Below are positions 1 through 9,312 of a DNA stretch of 22,958 nt, one piece after another (position 1 is the first letter of the stretch; each line of letters begins with the position of its first letter). This DNA comes from an uncultured Prevotellaceae bacterium (GTDB lineage Bacteria > Bacteroidota > Bacteroidia > Bacteroidales > Bacteroidaceae): the NCBI GenBank assembly GCA_937902455.1, contig CALELI010000076.1:1-22958 (forward strand). The letters run 5' to 3'. A program made the position numbers and the translations under genes. The notes beneath the pieces were generated by a model that worked only from the letters and a program-made list of their open reading frames with translations, had not been told where the DNA came from and did not search any database.

Positions 1-1643
1 AGTTCTTCTGCAGGCTTTGTCTTCTTGCTGCACGTAGAGATGCTGATGAAGAGGACAACAAGGCAGAGGAATACATAACCCATGCGGATGAGGAACGGAG
101 TCTCAGGCATAGCAAACTTGAAGATGATTGAGAATACGAAAGTACCGATTGCTGCTACTACTGCTGCAGTACCGCTTGAACGCTTCCAGAGAAGTCCAAG
201 ACCGAAGATAGTCACGATACCTGGATATACGAAGCCTGAGTATTCCTGAATTACCTGGAATGCCTGGTCAGCACCACCCATGATTGGATAAACTGCGATG
301 AGGGCGATGATGAGGGCAGAGAGAGATGTGAGACGACCTACAGAGAGGAGTTTCTTGTCGGATGCCTGCTTGTTCATGAACTTCTTGTAGATATCCATTG
401 TGAAGATAGTAGAAGTTGAGTTGAACATAGATGCGAGTGAAGAAATAACTGCTGCTGCAAGGGCTGCAAATGCAAGGCCCTTAACGACTGTAGGAGTGAA
501 GTTGCGGATAAGGAATGGATATGCATCGTCAGGACGGCCAATTGCACCAGCAAGGGTTTCACGGAGTCCTGCACACTCAGGAGAGTTCATGATATAGAAT
601 GCACAAACACCTGGGATACAAACGATGAACGGAATCAAGATCTTGAGGAAACCTGCGAATACCATACCCTTCTTTGCTTCGTCGAGTGACTTGGCTGCAA
701 GACCCTTCTGGATGATGTACTGGTTGAAGCCCCAGTAACCGAGGTTTGTGAGCCAGAGAGCACCTACGATAACTACGATACCTGGAATGTCGAAGTAAGG
801 CTCGCTTGTGACTGTGCTTTCGTATGCACCACCTGTACTGTTAACAACCAGGTTGAAGTGCTTGTCTGCAGGGCTCCAGTCTGGGTTGGCTGCAAGGTCG
901 TTGTAAATCTTTGCAAGGGCACCGAATGCACCACCACTGACGTTGAGCTGACCAGCGATGAAGTCGAGTGCGAAGTAGGCTGTGATAAGACCACCACCAA
1001 CGAGGAATGTAACCTGCATTACGTCTGTCCATGCAACTGAAGCAAGACCTCCGTAGATTGAGTAGATACCTGCGATGATGAAGAGGCAGAGGATGATTAC
1101 GAGAAGTGTCATGTCGACAGGCATTCCGAGCATCATTCCGTCAACAGTAGGAAGACCGAGAATCTGCTTGATGGCAAGTGCTCCGAGCCATGCAACTGAT
1201 GTAAGGTTGATGAATACATAGAGGAAAAGCCAGAAGATAGAGAATGCAAGACCAACACCCCAGTTGTAACGATCTGAAAGGAACTGTGGGATGGTGAACA
1301 CGTTCTTCTTAATCATCAATGGCAGGAGGAACTTACCTACGATGATGAGTGCGAGGGCTGCCTCAAGTTCGTAGGCTGCCATTGCGATACCTGATACGTA
1401 AGCTGAACCAGACATTCCAATGAATTGTTCTGCGGAGATGTTGGCTGCGATAAGAGATGCACCTACTGCCCACCATGTGAGGGTGTTACCTGCGAGGAAG
1501 TAGTCGTTTGAAGATTTCTCTTCACCTTTCTTGCTGCGTGAGAGGAAAAGTCCCATGCCGACAAGAATCACAATGTAAATTGCAACAACGATATAATCAA
1601 TCGTCTGAAAACCGTTGTTCTGCAATGCTTCTAAAATGTTCAT
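1..1643 (-). CDS. Sodium/sugar symporter, SSS family (SGLT-like), 3' end cut by window
   Basis: Inner-membrane permease of the solute:sodium symporter family, probably importing galactose or glucose with Na+. The ATG at 1643 opens a frame that stays open for 547 codons to the window edge, so only a short C-terminal tail is missing compared with usual SSS lengths of about 550-600 residues. The protein is made of many long hydrophobic segments, starting near residue 14 (DYIVVAIYIVILVGMGLFLS). A charged loop (SRSKKGEEKSSNDYFLAGNT) and the segment AANISAEQFIGMSGSAY follow, both typical of SGLT-type transporters. It lies 44 bp downstream of a lipoprotein mutarotase and near galK and galM, which favours galactose as substrate. 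The sugar itself cannot be read from sequence. Confidence 0.9.
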   Translation of the reverse strand, partial: MNILEALQNNGFQTIDYIVVAIYIVILVGMGLFLSRSKKGEEKSSNDYFLAGNTLTWWAVGASLIAANISAEQFIGMSGSAYVSGIAMAAYELEAALALIIVGKFLLPLMIKKNVFTIPQFLSDRYNWGVGLAFSIFWLFLYVFINLTSVAWLGALAIKQILGLPTVDGMMLGMPVDMTLLVIILCLFIIAGIYSIYGGLASVAWTDVMQVTFLVGGGLITAYFALDFIAGQLNVSGGAFGALAKIYNDLAANPDWSPADKHFNLVVNSTGGAYESTVTSEPYFDIPGIVVIVGALWLTNLGYWGFNQYIIQKGLAAKSLDEAKKGMVFAGFLKILIPFIVCIPGVCAFYIMNSPECAGLRETLAGAIGRPDDAYPFLIRNFTPTVVKGLAFAALAAAVISSLASMFNSTSTIFTMDIYKKFMNKQASDKKLLSVGRLTSLSALIIALIAVYPIMGGADQAFQVIQEYSGFVYPGIVTIFGLGLLWKRSSGTAAVVAAIGTFVFSIIFKFAMPETPFLIRMGYVFLCLVVLFISISTCSKKTKPAEE

Positions 1644-1687
1644 GTGAATTTTTATTATTTGTTATTAATTAAGTGATGATTCACAAT

Positions 1688-2863
1688 TTATTCTGCTACG
1701 ACTGAGAACTTATACTTACAGTAGCTTGTGTAAGTCTGACCTGGCTCAACGTATGCATTTGATTCTTCCCAGTTCTTGTTTGGAGAGTCTGGATACTTCT
1801 GAGTTTCGAGGCACATACCAGCGTGCTGGTTGTAAACGATGCCACCCTTACCTGTAACAGTTCCGTCAAGGAAGTTGCCAGAGTAAGCCTGGATGCCTGG
1901 CTCTGTTGTGAAGACTTCAAGCTTGATGCCTGTAACTGGGCTGTAGAGAGATGCACAGGCTGTTTCCTTGTCGCCCTTTGTGTTGAGAACCCAGTTGTGG
2001 TCGAAACCATTACCGAACTTGATCTGCTCGAAGTCGAAGCTCTTTACGTCAACACCGATTTCCTTACCTGCACGGAAGTCCATTGGAGTACCTTCTACTG
2101 GAGTCTTCTCGCCGGTTGTCATATAAGTGCTGTCAACTGGAGTGAATTCATCAGCATTGAGAGTGAGAATGTGGTTTGTAACAGGCTGAGTAGGGTCGCC
2201 GTTGAGGTTGAAGTAAGAGTGGTTTGTCATATTGATGACAGTCTTCTTGTCTGTTGTTGCCTCGTATGCGATTTCGATTGCATTGTCTTCTGTTACTGTC
2301 ATGGTAACCTTTGCTGTTACGTTGCCTGGGAAATTGCCGTCACCGTCAGGACTCTCCATCTTGAATGTGATTGTATTGTCAGCCTGGTTCTCAACTTCGT
2401 AAACCTGATACTGCCATCCGAGGAAACCTCCGTGCAGACAATGTCCGAAGTTATTCTGAGGGAGCTGGATTGTATCTTCGTCAACTACAATCTGTCCATG
2501 CTGGATGCGGTTTGCATAGCGACCGATTGAAGCACCGAAGTCTGACTGGTTGTTGTAAGGGAAATAGCACTGTACGCTGTCGAAACCGAGAACTACGTCC
2601 TGCATGTTTCCATCCTTGTCTGGAACGAGGGCTTTTACGATACGTCCACCGAAGTTAGTTACAGTAACTTCCATTCCTGCTTTGTTCTTGAGAGTGTAGT
2701 AAGCAACTACCTTTGCAGAGTCCTGTCCTGGAGAATAGATCTCGTTCTCGTAGACTGCACCTGTGTACTCTACATTACTTTCGTTTTCCTGTGCTGGCTG
2801 GTTTGCACAAGCAACTGCGATGATTGCAGCAGAACCGAGCCAAAGAGCTTTTAAACTTTTCAT
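1688..2863 (-). CDS. Aldose 1-epimerase, predicted lipoprotein
   Basis: Mutarotase that interconverts alpha and beta anomers of galactose and other aldoses. Seen in sequence: a lipoprotein signal peptide with Cys19 in IIAVAC, then a GalM-type fold with GRYANRIQHG, HCLHGG, the catalytic His in NMTNHSYFNL, GFDHNWVL, and the catalytic Glu region CLETQKYPDSPN. Length 391 residues, normal for the family plus a leader. Start ATG at 2863. Being lipidated it should work outside the inner membrane, presenting the right anomer to the symporter encoded 44 bp downstream. A promoter-like TATATTTG lies at 2933-2940. It is a paralogue of the epimerase at 5115-6212, which has no signal peptide. Family assignment is secure; location is inferred from the signal peptide. 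Confidence 0.93.
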   Translation of the reverse strand: MKSLKALWLGSAAIIAVACANQPAQENESNVEYTGAVYENEIYSPGQDSAKVVAYYTLKNKAGMEVTVTNFGGRIVKALVPDKDGNMQDVVLGFDSVQCYFPYNNQSDFGASIGRYANRIQHGQIVVDEDTIQLPQNNFGHCLHGGFLGWQYQVYEVENQADNTITFKMESPDGDGNFPGNVTAKVTMTVTEDNAIEIAYEATTDKKTVINMTNHSYFNLNGDPTQPVTNHILTLNADEFTPVDSTYMTTGEKTPVEGTPMDFRAGKEIGVDVKSFDFEQIKFGNGFDHNWVLNTKGDKETACASLYSPVTGIKLEVFTTEPGIQAYSGNFLDGTVTGKGGIVYNQHAGMCLETQKYPDSPNKNWEESNAYVEPGQTYTSYCKYKFSVVAE

Positions 2864-2932
2864 AGTTCTAAGAATGCTTTAATTGTTAATAATTGATATT
2901 TGTTATTAATAGTTAAATTTCCATATTTCTTG

Positions 2933-2960
2933 CAAATATAGTAAAAAAAAATCGCATCAA
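2933..2960 (-). promoter_or_regulatory. Putative promoter for epimerase lipoprotein-symporter pair
   Basis: Reading the minus strand, TATATTTG at 2940-2933 matches the Bacteroidota -7 consensus TAnnTTTG. A TTG at 2960-2958 lies 17 nt upstream, slightly closer than the usual 19-21. It sits directly after the terminator of the thioesterase gene and about 70 nt before the epimerase ATG. Confidence 0.6.
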
Positions 2961-3006
2961 TGCTTAATTTTAGTTTTATTTCTATGTTTAAGCTAATTTT
3001 GATGCG
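2942..3006 (-). terminator. Rho-independent-like terminator after thioesterase
   Basis: An inverted repeat pairs 2953-2960 (CGCATCAA) with 2999-3006 (TTGATGCG). An inner pair is GCTTAA 2962-2967 with TTAAGC 2988-2993, with an asymmetric bulge between the two stems. In the minus direction the stem is followed by an uninterrupted T run (2951-2943). The thioesterase stop is just upstream at 3015. It could also serve as an operator for the next promoter. Confidence 0.6.
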
Positions 3007-3014
3007 AAAAATGC

Positions 3015-3755
3015 TTATGCAAAGCATAAAAGTCCTCGAACTACTGTTTCTCCTTCGTCTTTCCGGATTTCTATTTCGAATTTCCTGTCTTCGATTTCCT
3101 GTTTGAAAAAATGGAGTGTCTCACCGAAGAGTGTCTCGTTTATGTAGGCGATTTCTACTCTTTGCAGTTTGTGCTTCTGGTAATACTCAAGAGGAAACAC
3201 GTCGCACAGGAGCTGGATGTATTTGATGCTGTTGACGTGCCCGTTATAGTCGATGTCGCTTGTTACGACCTTATGAATCCTGCATTCTTCTGTGTCTTTC
3301 AATGGACGGAGTCTTGTCTGCGGTGCAATAGGGCAGGGGTGATTTGCAATGATACAGCTATTGAATTCTTCCGCGTAAAGTCTTTCCAGTTCAATTGGTT
3401 GCCGGGTCGTCCTGTCAATCATCGCCCAGATACTCCTTGCGTATCCGTACTCTGTGCCGTCAATACCTCTGATTGCGAAGTTTCTGTTTGTGAAAAGTCG
3501 GTAGATGTTCTCAATCCAAGTGGAAATTTCGAGTTCAGTAAACATCTGCGGCATTTCGTACATCTCAATAGCCATGCGCGATAACACCCAGGCATGATTT
3601 TTAGGGGTGATGTCATCTACTCCGAAGCCGCGTTTGTTGGCATGTTGTTCTGCACAGTTCAGTAAATCTCTTCCCAGAGTTTCGTAGTTCATACGTCTCT
3701 GGAAATCAGTATTGAATGATTCTACTATTACATTCTTTGTTTCTATCTTCTCCAT
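3015..3755 (-). CDS. Acyl-ACP thioesterase, FatA/FatB-type
   Basis: Releases free fatty acids from acyl-acyl carrier protein in the cytoplasm. The 246-residue protein has the double hot-dog layout of the family. The N-terminal half carries WVLSRMAIEMYEMP and the RSIWAMID strand; the C-terminal half carries DIDYNGHVNSIKYI, where Asp167, Asn171 and His173 match the conserved D-N-H catalytic set known from plant FatB. No signal peptide or membrane segment is seen. The start is ATG at 3755, seven bases after a TAACTTTG -7 box. The gene is monocistronic by appearance, with its own promoter and a hairpin terminator on the 3' side, so its place between galK and the second epimerase need not mean a role in galactose use. 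Confidence 0.88.
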   Translation of the reverse strand: MEKIETKNVIVESFNTDFQRRMNYETLGRDLLNCAEQHANKRGFGVDDITPKNHAWVLSRMAIEMYEMPQMFTELEISTWIENIYRLFTNRNFAIRGIDGTEYGYARSIWAMIDRTTRQPIELERLYAEEFNSCIIANHPCPIAPQTRLRPLKDTEECRIHKVVTSDIDYNGHVNSIKYIQLLCDVFPLEYYQKHKLQRVEIAYINETLFGETLHFFKQEIEDRKFEIEIRKDEGETVVRGLLCFA

Positions 3756-3762
3756 AATATTG

Positions 3763-3770
3763 CAAAGTTA
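3763..3770 (-). promoter_or_regulatory. -7 box of thioesterase gene
   Basis: Minus-strand TAACTTTG matches TAnnTTTG. Only CAATATT separates it from the ATG at 3755, implying an extremely short 5' leader. No clear -33 TTTG is present at the usual distance. Confidence 0.5.
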
Positions 3771-3845
3771 AACAAAAAAATCTAATTCGTGCACTTTCAT
3801 TTAAAAAAACGTCGTTTATTGTTGAATGAAAATGATTGGAGTTAA

Positions 3846-3878
3846 GAAAAATCCCCGGCACTCTTTGCACCGGGGATT
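3846..3878 (-). terminator. Rho-independent terminator of galM-galK
   Basis: A perfect 9-bp stem, AATCCCCGG at 3850-3858 with CCGGGGATT at 3870-3878, has an 11-nt loop. In the minus direction it is followed by TTTTTC. It lies about 23 bp beyond the galK stop. Confidence 0.85.
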
Positions 3879-3901
3879 ACTCGATTTTATACTGATAAAT
3901 G

Positions 3902-5065
3902 TTAGCAGAGTTTTCTTGCACCATCACCGATTACAACGTCGATGATCTTGCAATTCTTTCCGTATTTCTCGTAGAACTGCTTTGTTACTTGTTCAATGAA
4001 TGTAGGATAGAGCTCTGAACGTACAAGGTTGATAGTACATCCACCGAATCCACCACCCATAAGGCGTGCACCTGTCACACCACAATCCTGAGCAATGTCA
4101 ACGAGGAAATCAAGTTCTTCGCAACTTACTTCGTAGTCCTGGCTGAGACCATAATGAGTCTCGTACATTTTTTCGCCGACAGTTTCGTAGTCATCGTCCT
4201 TGAGGGCATCGCTCACTGCCAGTACGCGGTCTACTTCGCCCAGTACGAACTTGGCTCTCTTGTAGTTGACTTCACCGACTTCGTCCTTTACTTTCTCAAG
4301 GTCTTCCCATGTGCAGTCACGGAGAGTCTGTGCTTCTGGCTTAAATGCCTTGATGGCAGCAACTACGTCTTCGCAGCTCTTCCTTCTGTCGTTGTAAGGT
4401 GAACCTGCGAGTTCGTGCTTGACGCATGAATTCACGAGAACAAGCTTGTATCCTTTTGGATGCCAAGGGAAATATTCGAATTCTCCACTTTGGCAGTCAA
4501 GACGAACGAGTTGTCCTTTCTTTCCATGTACGGAGATGAACTGGTCCATTATTCCACAGTTGGTTCCGATATATTTGTGCTCGGTTGCCTGGCCTACCTT
4601 TGCGAGATCCATGCTTCCAATCTTGCCTTCACCGAAGAGGTCGTTGATGGCGTATGCAAATGTGCTTTCCAGTGCTGCTGATGATGACATTCCTGCTCCG
4701 AGAGGAACGTCGCCTGCAAATGCTGTGTCAAATCCTTCTACGGGTACCCCAAGAGCCATCATTTCGCGTGCTACTCCGTAGATGAAACGGAAGTGTGTGC
4801 CACGTGGACCTTTTTCATCGTCAATGCTGAACTCGTCATAGTCTTTCAGGTCAATGGAATATGCACGGATTGTACGTGTGCCGTTAGGACGGACTTCTGC
4901 AATCATACCTTGTTCTACTGCTCCTGGAAATACAAAACCGCCATTGTAGTCGGTATGTTCACCAATGAGATTGATTCTGCCAGGAGATGCATATACACTT
5001 CCTGGCTGTTCACCACCCAAGTGCTTAACGAAGCGGGTTCTGACGTCATCTATTGTAAGTTTCAT
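3902..5065 (-). CDS. galK: Galactokinase
   Basis: Phosphorylates alpha-D-galactose to galactose 1-phosphate with ATP, the first step of the Leloir pathway, in the cytoplasm. The 387-residue protein has all GHMP-kinase hallmarks: the galactokinase signature GRINLIGEHTDYN at residues 29-41, the phosphate-binding loop PLGAGMSSSAALE at 121-133, and the C-terminal motif GARLMGGGFGGC. CGIMDQFIS, which contains the active-site Asp region, is also intact. Start ATG at 5065. It lies 49 bp downstream of galM and ends at a strong terminator, so the two are probably co-transcribed. No galT is visible in the window. Confidence 0.97.
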   Translation of the reverse strand: MKLTIDDVRTRFVKHLGGEQPGSVYASPGRINLIGEHTDYNGGFVFPGAVEQGMIAEVRPNGTRTIRAYSIDLKDYDEFSIDDEKGPRGTHFRFIYGVAREMMALGVPVEGFDTAFAGDVPLGAGMSSSAALESTFAYAINDLFGEGKIGSMDLAKVGQATEHKYIGTNCGIMDQFISVHGKKGQLVRLDCQSGEFEYFPWHPKGYKLVLVNSCVKHELAGSPYNDRRKSCEDVVAAIKAFKPEAQTLRDCTWEDLEKVKDEVGEVNYKRAKFVLGEVDRVLAVSDALKDDDYETVGEKMYETHYGLSQDYEVSCEELDFLVDIAQDCGVTGARLMGGGFGGCTINLVRSELYPTFIEQVTKQFYEKYGKNCKIIDVVIGDGARKLC

Positions 5066-5114
5066 GATTCTTGATATTTTAGTTTGTTAGTAATTCGTCT
5101 TTGCTGTATTATGT

Positions 5115-6212
5115 TTATTTCTGTACTCCGAATTTGTAGATTGTCTTCTGAGTATAGATTTCTCCCGGATTGAGAACAACGCTTGGGAAGTATGGGCGAT
5201 TAGGACTGTCTGGGAAGTGCTGGGCTTCAAAACAGATAGCAGAGCGTCTTGGGTATGTTGCTCCATGAGTACCTGGCTTGCCGGTTCCCCAGTTGTCGGT
5301 GTAGCATTGCACACCTGGCTCTGTTGTCCAGACTTCCATTGTGCGGCCGCTGTTTGGCTCGTAAATCTTGGCTGCAAAGCTCAGTTCGCCGACTTCCTTC
5401 TTGTTAAGTACGAAACAATGGTCGTATCCGGCTCCGTTCTTTACTTGGATATTTCCTGGCTGATCGATATCTCGGCCAACAGGCTTTGCCTTACGGAAGT
5501 CAAATGGAGTTCCTTCTACTGGTGCAATGTCACCAAGAGGAATGCTTGTCTCGTCGATTGGAATATAATAGTCTGCGTTGATTTCGCATTCGAGGTCTTC
5601 AATTGTCGGGGTCGGGTTTGCAATACCGGCGAGTGAGAAGTATCCGTGGTTAGTAAGGTTGACGATTGTCTTCTTGTCAGTAGTTGCCTTGTAGTCAATT
5701 ACGAGTTCATTTTCATCTGTAAATGAATAGACAACTGTTACGTCTAACTCTCCAGGGAAGCCTTCTTCCATGTCAGCTGCCACATAATGGAGTTTCAGAG
5801 TTTTTCCGTCTATTTGTTCTGCGTCCCATATCCTCTTATGGAATCCGGTAGGACCTCCGTGAAGGGCATTTGCACCATTGTTCAGTGCAAGTGTGTATTG
5901 TTTTCCGTCAAGGATGAACTTGCCTTTGCAGATACGATTTCCGTAACGTCCAATGAGTGTGCTGAGGAATTCTTCTGGCTTGTTCATCACGTCGTCAATA
6001 TTGTCGTGACCTTGAATTACGTTACCCATATTTCCGTTCTTGTCCGGAACCATGATGGCAACGATCGAACCGCCAAAATTGGTTATAGCCACTTCGTTTC
6101 CTTTAGAATTTCTCAGGAAGAACAAGTCTGTCTTCTTTCCGCTTACTTCCTTTCTGAAGTCTTCAGCTTTGAGTCCGCTGACACTATTGATAATATTATC
6201 TGTCATTGCCAT
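5115..6212 (-). CDS. galM: Aldose 1-epimerase (cytoplasmic)
   Basis: Mutarotase supplying alpha-galactose to galactokinase. The 365-residue protein lacks a signal peptide, unlike its paralogue at 1688-2863. Motifs present: TNFGGSIVAIMVPD, GRYGNRICKG, NALHGG, catalytic His in NLTNHGYFSL, GYDHCFVL, and the Glu region CFEAQHFPDSPN. The motif reads NHGYF where the paralogue has NHSYF. The start may be the ATG at 6212 or the one two codons in at 6206; neither has a clear ribosome binding site. A consensus promoter lies at 6239-6269 and galK follows after 49 bp. Confidence 0.95.
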   Translation of the reverse strand: MAMTDNIINSVSGLKAEDFRKEVSGKKTDLFFLRNSKGNEVAITNFGGSIVAIMVPDKNGNMGNVIQGHDNIDDVMNKPEEFLSTLIGRYGNRICKGKFILDGKQYTLALNNGANALHGGPTGFHKRIWDAEQIDGKTLKLHYVAADMEEGFPGELDVTVVYSFTDENELVIDYKATTDKKTIVNLTNHGYFSLAGIANPTPTIEDLECEINADYYIPIDETSIPLGDIAPVEGTPFDFRKAKPVGRDIDQPGNIQVKNGAGYDHCFVLNKKEVGELSFAAKIYEPNSGRTMEVWTTEPGVQCYTDNWGTGKPGTHGATYPRRSAICFEAQHFPDSPNRPYFPSVVLNPGEIYTQKTIYKFGVQK

Positions 6213-6238
6213 GATTATGTTATTTTAGTTTCACACTA

Positions 6239-6269
6239 CAAATATAGCATAATATCGGCAATCAACAAA
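6239..6269 (-). promoter_or_regulatory. Consensus Bacteroidota promoter for galM-galK
   Basis: On the minus strand TTTG at 6269-6266 is followed by exactly 19 nt and TATATTTG at 6246-6239, matching the -33/-7 consensus TTTG-N19-21-TAnnTTTG. The galM ATG is 26 nt downstream. The -33 box lies about 20 nt after the folC stop codon. Confidence 0.8.
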
Positions 6270-6288
6270 ATAAAATGTGATTTTTTAA

Positions 6289-7530
6289 TCAATTAATCCC
6301 TTTTTTTAGTAAGTCTGCCACAACGAAGGTGCTTCCTCCCACAAAAATGAAATCATCTTCGCTTGAGTCACTTGTTGCAGTATCTATAGCTTCACTTACA
6401 CTTGTGAATAATCTGCCTTTCAGGCCTTTGTCAGATGCCAGTTTGCCTAAGTCCTCGACAGGCAATGCTCTTTTTACCGAAGCCTGACAGAAATAATATT
6501 CGGCATTGTCGGGCAGGAGTGATATCACACCAGAGATATCTTTGTCGTTAACCATTCCAAAGACGATTCTCAGAGTCTTGCATTTCTGCTCCTTGAGTTG
6601 TTGTGAGATATATGCAAATCCACCTATATTGTGTCCTGTGTCACAAACTATTGTCGGATTCTTCTTGATTTGTTCCCATCTTCCTCTAAGTCCTGTATTC
6701 TCAATAACTCGTCTAAGTCCATTTTCAATGGATGCGTCACTTATGTTGAGCCCAAGCAGGCGTAACTCGTTGATTGATGTCAGGATTGTGTTTATGTTCT
6801 TTCGCTGGTAGAGTCCTTTTAGTTCGAATATGGACTCCATTTCTTTTCTTGCCTTGCTACTGCAGTAAATCACTGGAGTACGAGCCTCTTTTGCGTGTTG
6901 TTCAAACACGGGCAGAGTCTCGTCAACGGTCTCTCCAATCACACATGGAATTCCCTTCTTCATTATTCCGGCCTTCTCGAATGCAATTTTGTCAAGCGTG
7001 TTACCGAGGTGCTGGATGTGGTCGAGACTGATATTGGTGATTATGCTGAGTATTGGAGTGATGATGTTTGTGCAATCCAATCGTCCTCCAAGACCTACTT
7101 CAATGACAGCAATGTCGACTTCTCTGTCAGCGAAATACTTGAAAGCCAATGCTGTTGAAACTTCGAAAAAAGATGGACTGATGCTCTCGATGAATGTTCT
7201 GTGCTCGTCGATGAAGTCCATCACGTAGTCTTCTTCTATCGGCTTTCCGTTCACTCTGATTCGTTCTGTGAATGACAGCAGGTGAGGTGAAGTGTAAAGC
7301 CCCACCTTGTAGCCACTTTCCTGAAGTATGGAGGCAATTGTATGTGAGCAGGAACCCTTTCCATTGGTTCCTGCGATGTGAATGGTCTTGTATTTCGTGT
7401 GTGGATTACCTAAGCGCTCATCAAAGAGCACGGTATTGCTCAGTCCTTCCTTATAGGCTTTGCTGCCTACATTTTGGTAGGACGGAGCCATATTGAAGAT
7501 GTAGTCTGAATATTGCTGGAAATCACGCAT
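6289..7530 (-). CDS. folC: Bifunctional folylpolyglutamate / dihydrofolate synthase
   Basis: Adds glutamate to dihydropteroate and/or to folates using ATP, in the cytoplasm; a Mur-ligase-family enzyme. Seen: the ATP-binding loop [16 protein letters not shown], the family segment [45 protein letters not shown] with KAGIMK, and the C-terminal DTGHNIGG. About 413 residues, normal length. I prefer the ATG at 7530 ([10 protein letters not shown]), which overlaps the dnaJ stop by 8 bp. A GTG at 7542 in the same frame would add four residues. It is the last gene of the long leftward run from pepD. Confidence 0.95.
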   Translation of the reverse strand: MRDFQQYSDYIFNMAPSYQNVGSKAYKEGLSNTVLFDERLGNPHTKYKTIHIAGTNGKGSCSHTIASILQESGYKVGLYTSPHLLSFTERIRVNGKPIEEDYVMDFIDEHRTFIESISPSFFEVSTALAFKYFADREVDIAVIEVGLGGRLDCTNIITPILSIITNISLDHIQHLGNTLDKIAFEKAGIMKKGIPCVIGETVDETLPVFEQHAKEARTPVIYCSSKARKEMESIFELKGLYQRKNINTILTSINELRLLGLNISDASIENGLRRVIENTGLRGRWEQIKKNPTIVCDTGHNIGGFAYISQQLKEQKCKTLRIVFGMVNDKDISGVISLLPDNAEYYFCQASVKRALPVEDLGKLASDKGLKGRLFTSVSEAIDTATSDSSEDDFIFVGGSTFVVADLLKKGIN

Positions 7531-8692
7531 TGAAATATGCACGGAATTGCTTGAACAGTTTATCTTTCAGACTGGAAGATGGCTTGAAATTGTCGCTGTC
7601 CTTCATCTTCTCCATATTGTCTTTCTCATCTGATGACAGAGTCTCAGGAATGTATATGCTGATATTGATTACTTCGTCACCCTTTCTTCCTTTGTTATAA
7701 CCCTGGACTTCAGGAATTCCTTTATCCTTAAGTCGGAGGACAGTACCAGGTTGTGTACCTGATTTTATGTGTATCTTCGCCTTTCCGTCCACTGTCGGCA
7801 CCTCAACGTCGCATCCGAGTGTGGCTTCTGGAACAGTCAGCAAGAGGTTGTAGACGAGGTTGTTACCGTCTCTTACCAACTCTGGATGTTTTTTCTCCTT
7901 GATGATGATTTGCAGGTCACCGTTTACTCCCTGATGCTTTCCTGCACCGCCTTTGCCCTGATCCGTCAGGACCATACCTTCGGCCAGTCCTGCTGGGAAT
8001 TTCACTTCGATGATTTCCTCTCCGATGGTGATTCCCTCTCCATGGCAGTGTGGGCATTTGTTCTTTATGACAGTTCCTTCTCCGTGACAGGTAGGGCAGA
8101 CTGTCTGGGTTTGCATCATTCCGAAGATACTTTGCTGGGTCTTTAGAATCGAACCTGATCCGTGACAAGTCGGACAGGTGTCCGTCTTTCCGTCAGCCGA
8201 ACCGCTTCCGTTGCAGTGAGGGCATGCAACGTCTTTCTTCAGCTTGAATTTCTTGGTGGTTCCGTTTACTATTTCATTGAGGTCGAGTTCTACAGCCAGG
8301 CGCATGTCACGCCCTTTATAGCGTGGTTTTCTTCTTTGGCCTCCATCACTGCCAAATCCTCCAAATCCACTGAAGCCTCCAAACCCGCCAAATCCTCCAG
8401 AGAATAGGTCTCCAAACATGGAGAAGATGTCGTTCATGTCCATGTTGGAATTGAATCCGCCCATTCCCTTGACGCCTTCAGGACCGAATTGGTCATATCT
8501 CTGGCGCTTGTCAGGGTCTCGCAGCACGTCGTAAGCTTCAGCTGCTTCCTTGAACTTGTTTTCGGCTTCCTTATCACCAGGATTTCTGTCCGGGTGATAC
8601 TTGATGGCCATTTTCTTATAGGCACTCTTTATCTCGTCGGCTGTGGCGGTCTTTTCTACGCCCAGCACTTCGTAGTAGTCTCGCTGTGCCAT
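7523..8692 (-). CDS. dnaJ: Chaperone protein DnaJ
   Basis: Hsp40 co-chaperone that delivers clients to DnaK and stimulates its ATPase. All type I regions are present in 389 residues: J domain with HPD at 33-35, a Gly/Phe-rich linker at about 76-118, and four zinc-binding CxxCxGxG repeats starting at Cys157, Cys173, Cys199 and Cys213. The C-terminal substrate-binding domain follows. The start ATG shares one base with the grpE stop (TAATG), a sign of translational coupling. dnaK is not in the window. Confidence 0.98.
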   Translation of the reverse strand: MAQRDYYEVLGVEKTATADEIKSAYKKMAIKYHPDRNPGDKEAENKFKEAAEAYDVLRDPDKRQRYDQFGPEGVKGMGGFNSNMDMNDIFSMFGDLFSGGFGGFGGFSGFGGFGSDGGQRRKPRYKGRDMRLAVELDLNEIVNGTTKKFKLKKDVACPHCNGSGSADGKTDTCPTCHGSGSILKTQQSIFGMMQTQTVCPTCHGEGTVIKNKCPHCHGEGITIGEEIIEVKFPAGLAEGMVLTDQGKGGAGKHQGVNGDLQIIIKEKKHPELVRDGNNLVYNLLLTVPEATLGCDVEVPTVDGKAKIHIKSGTQPGTVLRLKDKGIPEVQGYNKGRKGDEVINISIYIPETLSSDEKDNMEKMKDSDNFKPSSSLKDKLFKQFRAYFNA

Positions 8693-9264
8693 TATTCTGC
8701 AACTGCAACTTTAGAGTGACGGATCACTTTCTCGTTCAACATATATCCTGTCTGCACGCAGTCGATGACCTTGCCTTTCATGGCTTCCGGCTGTCCGGGA
8801 ACCATCGCAATGGCTTCGTGATATTCTGTGTCAAAATCCTTGCCAACTGCTTCGATGGCGCTCACACCTTCTTTCTTTAGGTAACCAGTGAATTTTTCCA
8901 TGATGAGATTGACTCCTTCTTTTATGGAATCAACATCCTGGGCTTTCTCGATGTTTGCCTGAGCACGTTCTATGTCATCTATGATTGGAAGCAATTCGGT
9001 CAGGACCTTCTCGCCTCCGTTGAGGATCAGCTCGGCCTTTTCCTTAGTCACACGTCTGCGGAAATTATCAAATTCAGCCATTAGTCGCAGATACTTGTCC
9101 TCGAGTTCCTTGATTTTCTCTTCTGCTGCTTCCAGCGGATCCTTCTCTTCTGCCTCACACTGTTCTTCTGTACCTTCGTCCTGAGCATCTTCTGCAATGT
9201 TCAGCTCTTCCTCTTTTTCTTTCTCTTCCTGCATATCGTGCAAATGTTTATTTTTATTGCTCAT
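8692..9264 (-). CDS. grpE: Nucleotide exchange factor GrpE
   Basis: Promotes ADP release from DnaK. The 190-residue protein has a very acidic, low-complexity N-terminus (residues 12-45, many Glu), a long coiled coil, and the GrpE core: [19 protein letters not shown], then the C-terminal region with EYHEAIAMV, and [20 protein letters not shown]. Start ATG at 9264, 48 bp after lysA. It overlaps dnaJ by one base. No dedicated heat-shock operator such as CIRCE was recognised upstream. Confidence 0.96.
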   Translation of the reverse strand: MSNKNKHLHDMQEEKEKEEELNIAEDAQDEGTEEQCEAEEKDPLEAAEEKIKELEDKYLRLMAEFDNFRRRVTKEKAELILNGGEKVLTELLPIIDDIERAQANIEKAQDVDSIKEGVNLIMEKFTGYLKKEGVSAIEAVGKDFDTEYHEAIAMVPGQPEAMKGKVIDCVQTGYMLNEKVIRHSKVAVAE

Positions 9265-9312
9265 GTTTTTTGTATTTTGCGGGGGATTTTATAGAATACC
9301 CCTGTAGTTCAC

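Noticed and set aside
1823..2530. Long plus-strand open frame (235 codons) opposite the epimerase lipoprotein gene
   Set aside because: It lies wholly antisense to a clear galM-family gene and its product is Cys/Val-rich with no domain; it is a by-product of codon bias.
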